Source of the DNA: Microtetraspora fusca
GTDB taxonomy: Bacteria > Actinomycetota > Actinomycetes > Streptosporangiales > Streptosporangiaceae
Length of the DNA stretch: 64,000 nucleotides
Assembly: GCF_001570365.1 (NCBI RefSeq)
Contig: NZ_BBYK01000042.1
Coordinates: 188,202-252,201, forward strand
Reading direction: 5' to 3'
Shown here: positions 54,797 through 64,000 of the stretch, piece by piece
How the letters are laid out: every line of letters begins with the position of its first letter
How positions within the stretch are numbered: position 1 is the first letter of the stretch
Translations under genes and position numbers: made by a program
The notes under the pieces: model-generated
What the model was told of the DNA's origin: nothing
The model's input: the letters and a program-made list of their open reading frames with translations, nothing else
Database searches by the model: none

Positions 54797-55999
54797 TCAC
54801 GTGGTCGAGGTCGCGGGCGTGCGGGGCTGGAAACCGCGCGCCAGCAGGATGATCACCGCCGCCAGCACGAGCGGCGCGGCGAACGCGACCCGATAGTCGG
54901 CGGCCTCGGCGATGCCACCGACCAGGGCCGCTCCCACGATGAAGCCGACATAGTTGAACATGTTGACCCGCGCGATGGCCACGCCCGTCCCGGCGGGGTC
55001 GAGCCGTCCGGCGGCCGAGAACGACTGCGGGGCGACCACCGACAGGCCGACCCCGGTGAGGGCGAAGCCCGCGATGGCGAGCGGCTGGGTGGGCGCGGCC
55101 ACGATCGCGACGAAGCCGACGGTGGCGACCGCCCCGCCGATCCTGACGATCGCAGCCGGGCCGTACCTCCGGACGGCGAGGTCGCCGCCCACCCTGACCA
55201 GGAACGTCGTCGCCTGGTACGCACCCAGCGCCAGCGGCACCACGGACGCCGACGCGTGCGTGACCTTGTCCATGAAGACCGAGCCGAAGTTGGAGATCGA
55301 CGCGTCGCCCACGTAGAGGAAGGCCATCGCCAGGCACAGCGGGATGATCGGCTTCCAGGGGAACCGCGTCTCGGCGCGCGTGACCTCGGGGGTCGCGTGC
55401 TCCTCCTCGGGACGGCAGAGCCAACGTGCGGCGACGACCGCGACGGCGGCAACGGGTGCCATGGCGATCGCGAAGGTGGCCCAGAGGTCCAGGCCCAGCT
55501 CGGCGGCGGCCGACGCCCACAGTGCGCCGATGACGGCGGCCCCGCTCCACAGCGCGTGGAACCCGGTCAGGATGGCTCGGCCGTACCGGCGCTCGACGGC
55601 GACGCCCTGCATGTTCATGCCCGCGTCCACGCCGCCGAGGCCGACGCCGAACAGCACGAGGGCCGCCACGAAGAGGGGGACCGTGGGGGCGAGGCCGGCC
55701 AGCACCACGGCGGCGCACGTCAGCGGCTGGAAGGCCTGCAGGATCCGGCGGCTGCCGTACCGCGCGGCGAGCGTGCCGGCCAGCACACTGCCCGCGCCCG
55801 CGATCACCGGGACGATGAGCAGCAGGATCGTCAGCTCGCCGTCGCTCAGCCCGTGCTTGCGCTGGAGCGCGGCGACCTGCGTGAGCAGCGTCGCGAACGT
55901 GAGCCCCTGGACGAAGAAGACGGCGAACGTGGCCAGCCGCGCCTGGCGGTCGCGTTCGGTGGGGCGCGATGGGGACGATGGCGGCGTGGACGTCGGCAA
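54797..55999 (-). CDS. MFS transporter
   Basis: 400 aa with about twelve hydrophobic segments. MFS features: RYGSRRILQAFQPLTCAAVV in the loop between helices 2 and 3, GVGLGGVDAGMNMQGVAVERRYGRAIL, and a central acidic loop (EEEHATPEVTRAETRF). It resembles the FucP/YbjJ-type sugar or exporter group; the substrate is unknown. TTG start (55999) is chosen with GGAGG five nt before it. Convergent with iolB (28-bp gap). Confidence 0.85.
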   Translation of the reverse strand: MPTSTPPSSPSRPTERDRQARLATFAVFFVQGLTFATLLTQVAALQRKHGLSDGELTILLLIVPVIAGAGSVLAGTLAARYGSRRILQAFQPLTCAAVVLAGLAPTVPLFVAALVLFGVGLGGVDAGMNMQGVAVERRYGRAILTGFHALWSGAAVIGALWASAAAELGLDLWATFAIAMAPVAAVAVVAARWLCRPEEEHATPEVTRAETRFPWKPIIPLCLAMAFLYVGDASISNFGSVFMDKVTHASASVVPLALGAYQATTFLVRVGGDLAVRRYGPAAIVRIGGAVATVGFVAIVAAPTQPLAIAGFALTGVGLSVVAPQSFSAAGRLDPAGTGVAIARVNMFNYVGFIVGAALVGGIAEAADYRVAFAAPLVLAAVIILLARGFQPRTPATSTT

Positions 56000-56251
56000 C
56001 GCGGCCTCCGAGGGGGGGAAACGTGAGGGGTGTTCAGGTTATGACCCGCCGATCACGCGGTCAATGGTCGAGACAAGTGCCGTCGGTCCCGCACATCACG
56101 GCCGTTCGCCCTGCCTCGACCAGCTTCGTGCGGCGGGCGAGGGTGTCCAGGGCAGGAGACGGCGTCGTATGTCCCATGGCGACGGGGAGGTGGGGAAACG
56201 ATGCCCGCCCGGACTGGTCCCTTCGAACGCGGCAGCGCTTAGGCTCGACGT

Positions 56252-56914
56252 GTGAGCTTCGAGTCCCGCGCGAGTAACTTCATCTCCGCATTCCTGGGCT
56301 CCGGGCCGTCCGGAGCCGCCGGACCGGCCGGTCCCTCCCCGTCCGAGCTGCGGGCGTCCGACGCCGACAGGGAGCAGGTGATCGGCATCCTGCGAGACGC
56401 CCTCACCGACGGACGGCTCAGCCTCACCGAGCACGAGGAGCGGGTGGAGCGCGCCTACGCCGCCCGCACGCTGGGCGATCTCGTCGGCCTCACGGTGGAC
56501 CTCGTCCCGCCGGAGCGCCAGCCCTTCCTCATGGACGGCCGTCCCGTCGTCGCCCTCTTCCGTACGGAGAATCGCGGCGGCCGCTGGGTCGTGCCCTCGG
56601 AAGTGCCGGTCACCTCGCTCGGCGGACGGGTCACGATGGACCTGTGCGAGGCGCTGCTGCAGTCCCGCCACGTGGTCGTGCGGCTCGCGGTGATGGCCGG
56701 GACCGTGACCCTCGTCGTCCCCGAGGGGGTCCGCGTCGTCAGCGCGCCGGACGCCCGGATCAAGACGTTCCAGGACGAGGTACGGCTGCCGCCGGGCGCG
56801 ACCGGCCACGCGCCGGACGCGCCCGTCATCGAGCTCGCGGGTTTCGTCTACGGCGGGAAGGTCGTCGCCCGGTCTCCGAAACGCCCTAAGAAGGGGTTGT
56901 TCCGCCGCTCCTGA
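56252..56914 (+). CDS. DUF1707 protein with LiaF-like C-terminal domain
   Basis: 220 aa. A short N-terminus, a DUF1707 domain (about 32-80: ELRASDADREQVIGILRDALTDGRLSLTEHEERVERAYAARTLGDLVGLTVDL), and a beta-rich domain (RWVVPSEVPVTSLGGRVTMDLCEALLQSRHVVVRLAVMAGTVTLVVPEGV) like the LiaF/toastrack fold. The C-terminus is basic (RSPKRPKKGLFRR). No membrane helix. The GTG at 56252 is chosen because TAGGCT (56240-56245) ends 6 bp before it; leaderless. Unknown role. Confidence 0.85.
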   Translation: MSFESRASNFISAFLGSGPSGAAGPAGPSPSELRASDADREQVIGILRDALTDGRLSLTEHEERVERAYAARTLGDLVGLTVDLVPPERQPFLMDGRPVVALFRTENRGGRWVVPSEVPVTSLGGRVTMDLCEALLQSRHVVVRLAVMAGTVTLVVPEGVRVVSAPDARIKTFQDEVRLPPGATGHAPDAPVIELAGFVYGGKVVARSPKRPKKGLFRRS

Positions 56915-56951
56915 CCGAGCACGGTCGATCGGCCGCACACAGACGGGACCG

Positions 56952-56973
56952 GTGTCGCCCGGAGGGCGGACAC
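56952..56973. terminator. Possible bidirectional hairpin between DUF1707 and glpX
   Basis: gtgtcgccc and gggcggacac pair with one bulge around a 3-nt loop, between convergent stops. Weak. Confidence 0.35.
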
Positions 56974-57084
56974 TGAGGCCGTCGCAGCGTCAAAGTCCGG
57001 CACTCCCTGAGAAGAGAGCTTCAGCCGACAGCGGCCACGTCGCCCGCCGGGCGGAGCGATGGACGTCCCGAGGAGGCGCGGCGG

Positions 57085-58113
57085 TCAGACGGCGGTGTCG
57101 AAGTTGATCGCGCTGTAGGCGCTCAGCTTCCAGAGCTGGTGCTCGCTCTCGATCTTGCGGATCGTGCCGGAACGGCCCCGCATCACCAGCGAGTTCGTCA
57201 CGGCCGCCCCGCCCTGGTAGCGGACGCCCGGCATCAGCTCGCCGTCCGTGATGCCGGTCGCGGCGAAGAACACGTCGTCGGAGCGGACCAGGTCGTCCGT
57301 GGTCAGCACCTGGTCGAGGTCGAGACCGGCGTCGAGGGCCTTCCTGCGCTCCTCCTCGTCGCGAGGCCAGAGCTTGCCCTGGATGACGCCCCCCATGCAC
57401 TTCATCGCGCACGCGGCGACGATGCCCTCGGGCGTGCCTCCGATGCCCAGCATCAGGTCGACGCCGGTGCCGGCGCGGGCGGCCATGATGGCTCCCGCCA
57501 CGTCGCCGTCCGTGATGAACCTGATCCGTGCGCCGGTTTCGCGGATCTCCTTGACGATGCTCTCGTGCCGGGGCCGGTCCAGGATCACGACCGTCACGTC
57601 GGACGGCTTGGCGCCCTTGGCCCTCGCCACGGCGCGGATGTTGTCCGCGACCGGGGCGTCGATGTCCACGGCGTTCGCCGCGTCGCGGCCGGTCACCAGT
57701 TTTTCCATGTAGAACACGGCGGACGGGTCGTACATCGATCCGCGCTCGCTGACCGCGATGACGGAGATCGCGTTGTTCATGCCGAGGGCGCACAGACGGG
57801 TGCCGTCGATCGGGTCCACCGCGACGTCGCACCCGGGGCCGGTGCCGTCTCCCACTTCCTCGCCGTTGTAGAGCATGGGGGCGTTGTCCTTCTCGCCCTC
57901 GCCGATCACGACGACGCCCTTCATGGACACCGTGTTGATCAGCTGTCGCATGCCGTTGACCGCGGCTCCGTCCGCACCGTTCTTGTCGCCGCGGCCCACC
58001 CACCGTGCCGCCGCCATCGCGGCCGCCTCGGTGACGCGAACCAACTCCAGGGCGAGGTTGCGGTCGGGAGCGCGCTCCCCGGTCGCCAGCGCTGCCGGTA
58101 CGTGATCAGCCAT
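57085..58113 (-). CDS. glpX: Class II fructose-1,6-bisphosphatase
   Basis: 342 aa. It removes the 1-phosphate of fructose-1,6-bisphosphate in gluconeogenesis. GlpX motifs: [43 protein letters not shown] (metal-binding DPIDGT), [30 protein letters not shown] and [17 protein letters not shown]. The length is standard. The ATG at 58113 is chosen with AAGGGG before it; the frame further upstream is not conserved. In M. tuberculosis glpX neighbours fum, and the two are close here. Confidence 0.96.
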   Translation of the reverse strand: MADHVPAALATGERAPDRNLALELVRVTEAAAMAAARWVGRGDKNGADGAAVNGMRQLINTVSMKGVVVIGEGEKDNAPMLYNGEEVGDGTGPGCDVAVDPIDGTRLCALGMNNAISVIAVSERGSMYDPSAVFYMEKLVTGRDAANAVDIDAPVADNIRAVARAKGAKPSDVTVVILDRPRHESIVKEIRETGARIRFITDGDVAGAIMAARAGTGVDLMLGIGGTPEGIVAACAMKCMGGVIQGKLWPRDEEERRKALDAGLDLDQVLTTDDLVRSDDVFFAATGITDGELMPGVRYQGGAAVTNSLVMRGRSGTIRKIESEHQLWKLSAYSAINFDTAV

Positions 58114-58258
58114 CGTTCCCCTTAAGTGTGGCGTCGTAAGAGTTGATGTTAGTGGCGTATGTCGTTCTTGTCCGATTGGTCTGGACCGGTTGCCGCAGGC
58201 AGGAGGCCTTTTCCGTCGCTGCCGACGCCGGGCGGGCGGTGCGGGATATGGTCGCCGC

Positions 58259-58846
58259 ATGAGCAGCGACACGGAGCCGCCGGTCACCGCCCGTACGTCG
58301 GAGCGGGGCGCCGCCACGAGGACCGCGCTCCTCGAAGCGGCCAGGGAGACCTTCATCACCTGCGGTTTCGCCGAGACCGGCGTGACAGATGTGGTGGCAC
58401 GGGCCGGGGCCAGTGTCGGCAGTCTTTACCACCATTTTTCGGGGAAGGCCGACCTTTACCTGACCTTGTTTGAAGATTTCCAGAGTCGGCAGACGCAGCG
58501 GACCCGGTACGCCATCCAGGAGGCCAGGTCCCGGGGCGCGTCCGAGCCGATGACCCTGTTCCTCGCCGGCGCCCGGGCCTACCTCGACGGCTGCCTCGCC
58601 GAGCGCGACCTCGCCGCGCTGTTCCTCCGCGGAGACGGCCCGACCGGGTTCGAGGTCGTGATGCGGGACCGGCTGCGCCAGTGGACCCGGCGCAGCGCGG
58701 CGCTCTTCGAGCACGAGGACGCCCTCGTCCTCGTCGTGACCGGCGCCCTCGCGGCCGTCGTGCAGGAGGTGACCCTCTCCGAGGACGACGAGCACGCCCG
58801 CGCGATCGCGGAGGAGGCGCTCGCTCTCATCGGCCGCATCCACTGA
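58259..58846 (+). CDS. TetR family transcriptional regulator
   Basis: 195 aa. The helix-turn-helix is [51 protein letters not shown]; the C-terminal domain is helical and ligand-binding, with unknown ligand. It lies divergent from glpX, 145 bp apart, and is followed by the DUF4245 gene. The ATG at 58259 is preceded by TATGGT (58247-58252) at 6 bp, so it may be leaderless. A target cannot be named. Confidence 0.9.
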   Translation: MSSDTEPPVTARTSERGAATRTALLEAARETFITCGFAETGVTDVVARAGASVGSLYHHFSGKADLYLTLFEDFQSRQTQRTRYAIQEARSRGASEPMTLFLAGARAYLDGCLAERDLAALFLRGDGPTGFEVVMRDRLRQWTRRSAALFEHEDALVLVVTGALAAVVQEVTLSEDDEHARAIAEEALALIGRIH

Positions 58847-59019
58847 CCTCGGTCCCCGGCGAGGCGGGCACGGAGAACGATGCCCTGACAACCGGATGAG
58901 GCTCGGCCGATCGACGCTCAGAGCACGGTCGATGTCGCACAGGACCGGGCACGGAGGGCACGGCAGGCACGCGGCACCCGTGTCCGGACCGTCGTCCGAT
59001 GCCGGTAGGCTCCGCTGAC

Positions 59020-59553
59020 GTGCGCCGATTCACTGAGGGCTTCTACGGCTACGCGTTCGCCCTGATCGTCTGCCTGGCCGCCGGCTCGTTGATCCTCTTT
59101 TTCATGCCGAACGGCAAGAACGAGCACATTCCACGCATCGACTTCTCGATCGACAAGGTCAACGCCGCGCGTGCCGCGTCGTACACGGTCGAGGCGCCCA
59201 AGGACGTACTGCCCGACTGGGTGCCGACCAGCTCCCAGATCACCCAGAAGTCCGACGTGGTGACGTGGCGGCTGGGCTTCGCCACCAAGAAGCGGATGCA
59301 CGCCATGGTGGCGCAGAGCAACGAGCAGCCGGTCGCCGAGTTCGCCAACCGGATGGCCAACTCCGACAAGGCCACCGGCAGCCGGCAGATCAACGGCACC
59401 GCGTGGGAGGAGCGCTTCCGCCAGGACAAGAACCAGCGGTCGCTGGTCCGGGTGCTCCCCGATCACACGGTCGTGGTCACCGGATCGGCCGACTGGGACG
59501 AGCTGACCGCGCTCGCCGCGTCACTGGTGGTGCAGCCCAAACCCGCGACCTGA
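59020..59553 (+). CDS. DUF4245 membrane-anchored protein
   Basis: 177 aa. One N-terminal transmembrane helix (about residues 7-28, GYAFALIVCLAAGSLILFF), then an extracytoplasmic DUF4245 domain (IPRIDFSIDKVNAARAASYTVEAPKDVLPDWVPTSSQ, ending DELTALAASLVV). The GTG at 59020 is chosen because TAGGCT (59006-59011) lies 8 bp before it; the ATG at 58999 would start upstream of that promoter. In M. tuberculosis the orthologue lies next to glpX (Rv1100). Function unknown. Confidence 0.87.
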   Translation: MRRFTEGFYGYAFALIVCLAAGSLILFFMPNGKNEHIPRIDFSIDKVNAARAASYTVEAPKDVLPDWVPTSSQITQKSDVVTWRLGFATKKRMHAMVAQSNEQPVAEFANRMANSDKATGSRQINGTAWEERFRQDKNQRSLVRVLPDHTVVVTGSADWDELTALAASLVVQPKPAT

Positions 59554-59582
59554 AACGCGTCCAGAAGGGCGCCAGGAGCGTG

Positions 59583-59855
59583 TCAGAAGGGTGTCTCCTC
59601 CTGGGGCTCCTGGCGCTGCGCCATGGCCGCCGCCAGCTTGACCCGGGCCCCCTGGAGCCACTCCTCGCAGATCGCGGCCAGCCGCTCGCCCCGCTCCCAC
59701 AGCTCGATGGACTGCTCCAGCGTGAGCCCGCCGGTCTCCAGCCGCCGTACCACGTCGGTCAGCTCCTCGCGGGCCCTCTCGTAGGAGAGGGTCTGCTCCG
59801 CGCCGGGCGCCTGGTCGGAGGTCGTCTGCTCGGGGGATGCCTTCTCGTCTGCCAC
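59583..59855 (-). CDS. xseB: Exodeoxyribonuclease VII small subunit
   Basis: 90 aa. Several small subunits assemble with XseA to degrade single-stranded DNA. Seen: LSYERAREELTDVVRRLETGGLTLEQSIELWERGERLAAICEEWL, the family helical hairpin. The N-terminal 20 residues are an acidic, low-complexity extension. GTG at 59855; a -10-like TAGGGT lies 6 bp upstream. Unlike in many bacteria it is separated from xseA by an oppositely oriented GNAT gene. Confidence 0.95.
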   Translation of the reverse strand: MADEKASPEQTTSDQAPGAEQTLSYERAREELTDVVRRLETGGLTLEQSIELWERGERLAAICEEWLQGARVKLAAAMAQRQEPQEETPF

Positions 59856-59903
59856 GTCCCCACCCTAGAGTCCGCGTACGACAGGTCGGGATAATCGGCA
59901 GCC

Positions 59904-60374
59904 ATGACCGTTCGCGCCGCCACCGTCGACGACATCCCCGAGCTGGTACGCCTCCGCGAGGTGCTGGCCGTCCGCATGGCCGCCGACATCCACGGCCAGA
60001 TCGAGAGCGGCTGGCAGGAGGCGTACGCCTGCGCCCTCGAAGAGCGCCTCGGTGACCCCGACGTCGCCGTGTACGTGGTGGACGCCCCCGGCGGCGGGCT
60101 GGCCGCCTGCGGTGCGGGATTCATCTACCGCCGATTCCCCGGGCCGGGCCTGGCCGACGGCCGCTGGGGCTACATCCTCGGGATGACCACGGACCCGGCC
60201 TTCCGCCGCCGGGGACACGGACGGGCGATCCTGGACGCGCTCATGGCGTGGTACCGGGAGAACGGCGTGGCCCGCGTGGACCTGCACGCCACATCGGACG
60301 GCATGGATCTCTACGCGGGCCACGGCTTCGCCGAGCGCTACCCGGGTCTCACGTGGACGTCGCCGTCACGCTGA
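59904..60374 (+). CDS. GNAT family N-acetyltransferase
   Basis: 156 aa. Acetyl-CoA-binding motif A is [34 protein letters not shown], and the C-terminal part is [25 protein letters not shown]. Substrate unknown. The ATG has GATAAT (59890-59895) 8 bp upstream, which with the opposite TAGGGT for xseB makes a compact 48-bp divergent promoter. It overlaps the convergent xseA stop by 26 bp. It is inserted between xseB and xseA. Confidence 0.9.
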   Translation: MTVRAATVDDIPELVRLREVLAVRMAADIHGQIESGWQEAYACALEERLGDPDVAVYVVDAPGGGLAACGAGFIYRRFPGPGLADGRWGYILGMTTDPAFRRRGHGRAILDALMAWYRENGVARVDLHATSDGMDLYAGHGFAERYPGLTWTSPSR

Positions 60375-61554
60375 TCCGGTCGTCGGGGAAACGGATCGTC
60401 AGCTCGTCGCCGGGCTTGACCTCGCCCGCGAGCCGTACGACCTCTCCGGAGGGGCGCTGCACGATCGCGTAGCCCCGCTCCATCGTCGCCGCCGGGGACA
60501 GCGCGACGAGGCGGGCACGCAGGTGTTCGAGCGAGTCGGCCGAGCGGTCCAGGGAGGAGCCCAGGCAGCGCCGGGCGCGCTCGCGCAGCGCGTCCACCTG
60601 CTCCGCCCGGCGGTCGAGCTCGCGTACCGGGTCCGCCAGGGAGGGCCGGGACTGGACCGACCGCAGCCAGGAGATCTCCCGGTCGAGCCAGCCGCCCAGC
60701 ACGCGCCGGCCGCGATCCCTGAGTTGGCGTACCAGCGCGAGTTGCTCGCCGACGTCCGGCACCACCTTCTTGGCCGCGTCCGTGGGGGTGGAGGCGCGCA
60801 CGTCCGCCACGAGGTCGATCAGCGGGCTGTCCTGCTCGTGCCCGATCGCGCTCACGACGGGCGTACGGCAGGCCGCGACGGCACGCACCAGCGACTCGTC
60901 CGAGAACGGCAGCAGGTCCTCCAGGGAGCCGCCGCCGCGCGTGACGATGATCACGTCGACCTCGCGGTCCGCGTCCAGCCTGCGCAGCGCCTCGGTGACC
61001 TCGCCCACGGCGTACGGCCCCTGGACCGCCACCGGCTCCACCTTGAACCGTACGGCGGGCCAGCGGCGGCGGGCGTTCTCGATGACGTCGCGCTCGGCGG
61101 CCGAGTCCCGGCCGCAGACGAGCCCGATCGTCGAGGGGAGGAAGGGCAGCCGCCGCTTGCGGTCGGCGTTCGTGAGCCCTTCGGCGACGATGAGCCGGCG
61201 CAGCCGTTCCAGCCGGGCCAGCAGCTCGCCGACGCCGACCGGCCGGATCTCCATCGCGGTGAAGGCGAAGGACCCCTTGTTCACCCAGAAGTCCGGCTTG
61301 ACGTGCATGACGACCCGCGCCCCGTCCACGGGCCGGGGGAGGCTCGCCTCGTACACGCCTCGCGAGCAGGTCACCCGGGCCGAGACGTTGGCCACCGGGT
61401 CACGGAGGGTGAGGAAGACGGTTCCTCCTCGGGCGGTCAGCTCGGTGATCTGCCCTTCGACCCAGACGGTGCCCAGCCGGTTGATCCACTGGGCCACCAT
61501 CTGGAGCACCGAGCGGATCGGAAGCGGCTCCTCGGGAGAGGTCTTCGCGCTCAC
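60349..61554 (-). CDS. xseA: Exodeoxyribonuclease VII large subunit
   Basis: 401 aa. An N-terminal OB-fold DNA-binding domain ([37 protein letters not shown]), the catalytic domain ([90 protein letters not shown]) and a helical C-terminus ending in [16 protein letters not shown]-like sequence. GTG start placed directly after the TGA of the upstream lipid-droplet gene (0-bp gap), so it is coupled. Present with xseB nearby. Confidence 0.97.
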   Translation of the reverse strand: MSAKTSPEEPLPIRSVLQMVAQWINRLGTVWVEGQITELTARGGTVFLTLRDPVANVSARVTCSRGVYEASLPRPVDGARVVMHVKPDFWVNKGSFAFTAMEIRPVGVGELLARLERLRRLIVAEGLTNADRKRRLPFLPSTIGLVCGRDSAAERDVIENARRRWPAVRFKVEPVAVQGPYAVGEVTEALRRLDADREVDVIIVTRGGGSLEDLLPFSDESLVRAVAACRTPVVSAIGHEQDSPLIDLVADVRASTPTDAAKKVVPDVGEQLALVRQLRDRGRRVLGGWLDREISWLRSVQSRPSLADPVRELDRRAEQVDALRERARRCLGSSLDRSADSLEHLRARLVALSPAATMERGYAIVQRPSGEVVRLAGEVKPGDELTIRFPDDRISVTATST

Positions 61555-62538
61555 TCAGGACTCGGCTTCGATCTTGGCCAGGCGCGTCTCGTACATGCGG
61601 ACCACGTCGTCGCGGTTGGCCGTCCCCTTCTCGTACGCGATCAGTTCGCGCATCTGGTCGGCGGACTTGCCGCGCATCCGGGCGCGCAGCGACGCCAGGG
61701 ACAGCCCGGCGTACCCCGGGTACGGCTCGGCGACGCCCTCGTGCGTCACGCCCTCCGCGACCTCGGTGGCGGCCGTCTTCTTCTTGGCGCGCGCCTTGGG
61801 CGCCACGGTGGGCTCGGCCTCCGCCGCGGCCTCGGCGGCCTTCTTCGGGCGCGGCTTCGCGGCGGGCTTCTCGGCGGGCTTGGCGGCCTCGGGCTTCGGC
61901 TTCTCCGCCGCCTTCTCCGCGGGCTTCGCGGCCTCGGGCTTCGGCTTCTCCGCCGCCTTCTCCGCAGGCTTCGCGGCCTCGGGCTTCGGCTTCTCCACCG
62001 GCTTGGCGGGCGCGGCCGCCTCGGGAGCCTTGGCGGGCTTCTGAGGGGCGGGCTTGGCCTTGGGAGCCTCCGCGGGCTTCTCGGCGGCGGGAGCCTCCGC
62101 GGGGCCCTTCTCCGGCGCGGGCTTCTCGGCAGGCTTCTCGGCGGGCTTCTCGACCGCCGGGGCCTCCCACTCCGCCTTCTCGGCGGGGGCCGCGGTCACG
62201 GCCTCCTCCGCGGGCGCGGAACCGTCCGGCGCGGGCGCCTCCTTCGCGGCCGGACGCGGAGCGAAGATGACCGGCTCGCGGCGGGCGGGACGCGCCTCCT
62301 CCGCGGCGGGCTCCTCCGTCGTGGTCGCCGGGGCCTCCTCGCCCTCGGACGTGGCGAGCCGCTTTATCGTGGAACGGACCTGGTCCCCGATCAGAAGGGC
62401 CTGGCCCACCCCGCTGATGGTGGTCTGCAGCGCGGTCGCGGGCAGGTCCTTGGCCTTGTCCTTCAGCTCGTCCTTCAGCTCGTCGCCCCTTCTGAAGAGG
62501 CTACGGAGAGGCTTGATGAGTGATCGGAAGAGGGACAT
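61555..62538 (-). CDS. Lipid-droplet-associated-type protein with Ala/Pro/Lys repeats (Rv1109c-like)
   Basis: 327 aa. The N-terminus (SLIKPLRSLFRRGDELKDELK) and core LPATALQTTISGVGQALLIGDQVRSTIKRLATSEGE match the Rv1109c family start, and the C-terminus YPGYAGLSLASLRARMRGKSADQMRELIAYEKGTANRDDVVRMYETRLAKIEAES matches its end. The middle (about 70-250) is a long Ala/Pro/Glu/Lys low-complexity stretch with 15-residue repeats. Histone-like disordered stretches occur in several family members. The ATG at 62538 has GGAG at good spacing. Directly upstream of xseA. Function not settled. Confidence 0.85.
   Translation of the reverse strand: MSLFRSLIKPLRSLFRRGDELKDELKDKAKDLPATALQTTISGVGQALLIGDQVRSTIKRLATSEGEEAPATTTEEPAAEEARPARREPVIFAPRPAAKEAPAPDGSAPAEEAVTAAPAEKAEWEAPAVEKPAEKPAEKPAPEKGPAEAPAAEKPAEAPKAKPAPQKPAKAPEAAAPAKPVEKPKPEAAKPAEKAAEKPKPEAAKPAEKAAEKPKPEAAKPAEKPAAKPRPKKAAEAAAEAEPTVAPKARAKKKTAATEVAEGVTHEGVAEPYPGYAGLSLASLRARMRGKSADQMRELIAYEKGTANRDDVVRMYETRLAKIEAES
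61891..62005. repeat. 45-bp repeat array in the lipid-droplet protein gene
   Basis: Two and a half near-identical 45-bp units starting at 61891, 61936 and 61981 (15 residues: EKPKPEAAKPAEKA-like). In frame; expected to vary in copy number among strains. Confidence 0.85.
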
Positions 62539-62615
62539 CGCAGCTCCAGCGGAGTCGTTTTCGGATGATGCGGGAGAGGTCAAGAGGCGGCTGACGCTCC
62601 ACATAGCATAGGAAC

Positions 62616-63587
62616 ATGGAGCCATATACCCCCGCCCGTCGTGTCCTGGTTGCCAAGCCGCGCGGCTATTGCGCGGGAGTGGACCGTGCCGTCGAGGCGG
62701 TGGAGAAGGCGCTTGACCAGTACGGCGCGCCCATCTACGTACGGAAGCAGATCGTCCACAACACCCACGTGGTCCGGACTCTGGAGGCGCGTGGCGCGAT
62801 CTTCGTCGACGAGACGGAGGAGGTGCCGGAGGGCGCGATCGTGGTGTTCTCGGCCCACGGCGTGGCCCCCAGCGTCCACGACGAGGCCGCCGCGCGGCGG
62901 CTCCGCACCATCGACGCCACATGTCCGCTCGTCACCAAGGTGCACAACGAGGCCAAGCGTTTCGCCGCCAAGGACTACGACATCCTGCTCATCGGCCACG
63001 AGGGCCACGAGGAGGTCGAGGGCACGTCGGGTGAGGCTCCGGACCACATCCAGCTCGTCGACGGCCTCGACGGGGTGGACCAGGTCTCCGTACGCGACCC
63101 GAACCGCGTTGTCTGGCTGTCGCAGACCACGCTGTCCGTCGACGAGACCACCGAGACGGTCGCGCGGCTGCGCGAGCGCTTCCCGAACCTGATCGACCCG
63201 CCGAGCGACGACATCTGCTACGCCACCTCCAACCGGCAGGCGGCGGTCAAGCAGATCGCGGCCGAGTCGCAGCTCGTCATCGTCGTGGGCTCGACCAACT
63301 CGTCCAACTCCAAGCGCCTGGTCGAGGTGGCCAAGGACTACGGCGCCGCCGCGTCCTACCTGGTGGACGACGCCTCCTTCATCCAGGACGCGTGGCTCGA
63401 CGGCGTCAGCACGGTCGGCGTCACCAGCGGCGCCTCGGTCCCCGAGGAACTGGTCGATGGCGTGCTGCGCAGGCTCGCCGAGCACGGCTTCACCGATGTC
63501 GAAGAGGTCGAGACGGTGCAGGAGAGGATGCGGTTCGCTCTTCCCCACGAGCTCCGGCGGGACCTGCGCGCCTCCTCGGCGTCGTAA
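62616..63587 (+). CDS. ispH: 4-hydroxy-3-methylbut-2-enyl diphosphate reductase
   Basis: 323 aa. The last step of the MEP isoprenoid pathway, giving IPP and DMAPP. An [4Fe-4S] enzyme: Cys19 in GYCAGV, Cys103 in DATCPLV and Cys near 203 in [12 protein letters not shown]. Other motifs: [32 protein letters not shown] and [11 protein letters not shown]. The ATG has a -10-like TAGCAT (62604-62609) 6 bp upstream, so it may be leaderless. Divergent from the xseA operon; supplies isoprenoids used by the cis-prenyltransferase. Confidence 0.97.
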   Translation: MEPYTPARRVLVAKPRGYCAGVDRAVEAVEKALDQYGAPIYVRKQIVHNTHVVRTLEARGAIFVDETEEVPEGAIVVFSAHGVAPSVHDEAAARRLRTIDATCPLVTKVHNEAKRFAAKDYDILLIGHEGHEEVEGTSGEAPDHIQLVDGLDGVDQVSVRDPNRVVWLSQTTLSVDETTETVARLRERFPNLIDPPSDDICYATSNRQAAVKQIAAESQLVIVVGSTNSSNSKRLVEVAKDYGAAASYLVDDASFIQDAWLDGVSTVGVTSGASVPEELVDGVLRRLAEHGFTDVEEVETVQERMRFALPHELRRDLRASSAS

Positions 63588-63606
63588 CTCCCGGCCCGGT
63601 CCCCGC

Positions 63607-63632
63607 AAGCCCCGCCCACATGGGCGGGGCTT
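63607..63632 (+). terminator. Intrinsic terminator of ispH
   Basis: 12-bp stem aagccccgccca / tgggcggggctt with a tight loop, 20 bp after the ispH stop and followed by TTTT (63631-63634). Well-formed. Confidence 0.88.
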
Positions 63633-63665
63633 TTCCATGGCGGCGGTCGAGCGGGCCGCTCGCGT

Positions 63666-64000
63666 TCACCCTTCCGCCGGGCCGGGACGGTTGCACGGGG
63701 CGATGGCGAACTCGGTGAACCGGCCGCACGTCTCGAATCCGAGGCGGCGGTAGACGGGCTCACCGTCCGAGGATGCCTGCAGGACCGCCGTGCGACAGCC
63801 CGCGTCGTACGCGGTGTGCAGGGTGGCCAGGGTGATGGCGCCGCCATAGCCGCGACGGCGGTCGGTCGCGAGTGTCGCGATGTTGTAGATCCCGGCGACC
63901 CCCGCGTGCAGGAAGACCTCGGCCGAGCAGACCGGACGGCCGCTCACATAGCCGACCAGGTACCGGGCGGGGCAGCCGGGCGCGAGGGCCCAATCGGCGG
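63666..64000 (-). CDS. GNAT family N-acetyltransferase, partial
   Basis: C-terminal part only; the 5' end lies beyond the right edge. About 111 residues are present up to position 63998: [88 protein letters not shown]. The RRRGYGGA loop binds acetyl-CoA and the YRRLGF end is typical. A GTG at 63947 is inside the domain and so not the true start. Convergent with ispH, separated by the terminator. Confidence 0.85.
   Translation of the reverse strand, partial: ADWALAPGCPARYLVGYVSGRPVCSAEVFLHAGVAGIYNIATLATDRRRGYGGAITLATLHTAYDAGCRTAVLQASSDGEPVYRRLGFETCGRFTEFAIAPCNRPGPAEG

Noticed and set aside
58999-59019. ATG at 58999 as the start of the DUF4245 gene
   Set aside because: It lies upstream of the TAGGCT -10 box, so the transcript would not contain it.

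Overview
This window comes from a high-GC actinobacterium. Supporting marks are very high third-position GC, many GTG/TTG starts, mycothiol conjugate amidase (Mca), a PIN-PhoH2 protein, DUF4245 and DUF4307 proteins, a Rv1109c-type lipid-droplet protein, and an IdeR/DtxR-type iron box. The protein complement (membrane-anchored partner of an ECF sigma factor, DUF6879 and DUF1707 proteins, paired Ser/Thr kinases) fits Streptosporangiales such as Streptosporangium or Nonomuraea. The order-level placement is inference. I see no rRNA, tRNA, CRISPR array, transposase or prophage; most of the window looks like chromosomal core with lineage-specific insertions.

Layout. 1-3.7 kb: a PLP decarboxylase cut by the left edge, an ECF sigma factor overlapping its membrane-anchored partner, and threonine ammonia-lyase. 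3.8-7.8 kb: a four-gene ferric-siderophore ABC importer behind an iron box. 7.8-14 kb: M1 metallopeptidase, RDD protein, HPPD divergent from an Lrp/AsnC regulator, class A PBP. 14-19 kb: YyaL-type thioredoxin-domain protein, a type IV AbiEi/AbiEii toxin-antitoxin pair with an inverted-repeat operator, and an unknown acidic protein. 19-31 kb: mca with a 59-aa membrane protein, DUF4307, greA, an NlpC/P60 hydrolase, an orphan family 5 solute-binding protein with a TetR gene, pckG behind four GntR-type operator-like sites, a cis-prenyltransferase and phoH2. 31-35 kb: an AfsQ1/AfsQ2-like two-component system with overlapping lipoprotein gene, divergent from a lytic transglycosylase with a near-perfect Crp site. 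35-42.4 kb: a GT2 glycosyltransferase, an alpha/beta hydrolase, an MHS transporter, a GAF/PucR-type regulator and 3-hydroxybutyrate dehydrogenase. 42.5-51.4 kb: class II fumarase, DUF6879, DJ-1/PfpI with a divergent LysR, two tandem Ser/Thr kinases, a histidine-kinase remnant and class I fumarase. 51.3-56 kb: an EamA exporter whose frame runs into the class I fumarase gene, a MocR regulator, an isolated iolB and an MFS exporter. 56-64 kb: DUF1707, glpX, TetR, DUF4245, xseB, GNAT, xseA, lipid-droplet protein, ispH, and a GNAT cut by the right edge.

How it fits together. From mca to ispH the gene order follows an actinobacterial backbone that I recall from M. tuberculosis (greA, mca, cis-prenyltransferase, phoH2, fum, glpX, DUF4245, xseB, xseA, Rv1109c, ispH), with accessory genes between the anchors. 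Central-carbon functions (PEPCK, two fumarases, FBPase, 3-hydroxybutyrate oxidation) and envelope functions (PBP, NlpC/P60, transglycosylase, GT2, cis-prenyltransferase, kinases) dominate.

The most interesting signals are regulatory: a matched pair of Crp-like palindromes, four dre-like sites before pckG, the AbiE operator, the iron box, and a recurring TANNNT hexamer 6-8 bp before start codons that implies many leaderless transcripts. I found no clearly undescribed multi-gene system.
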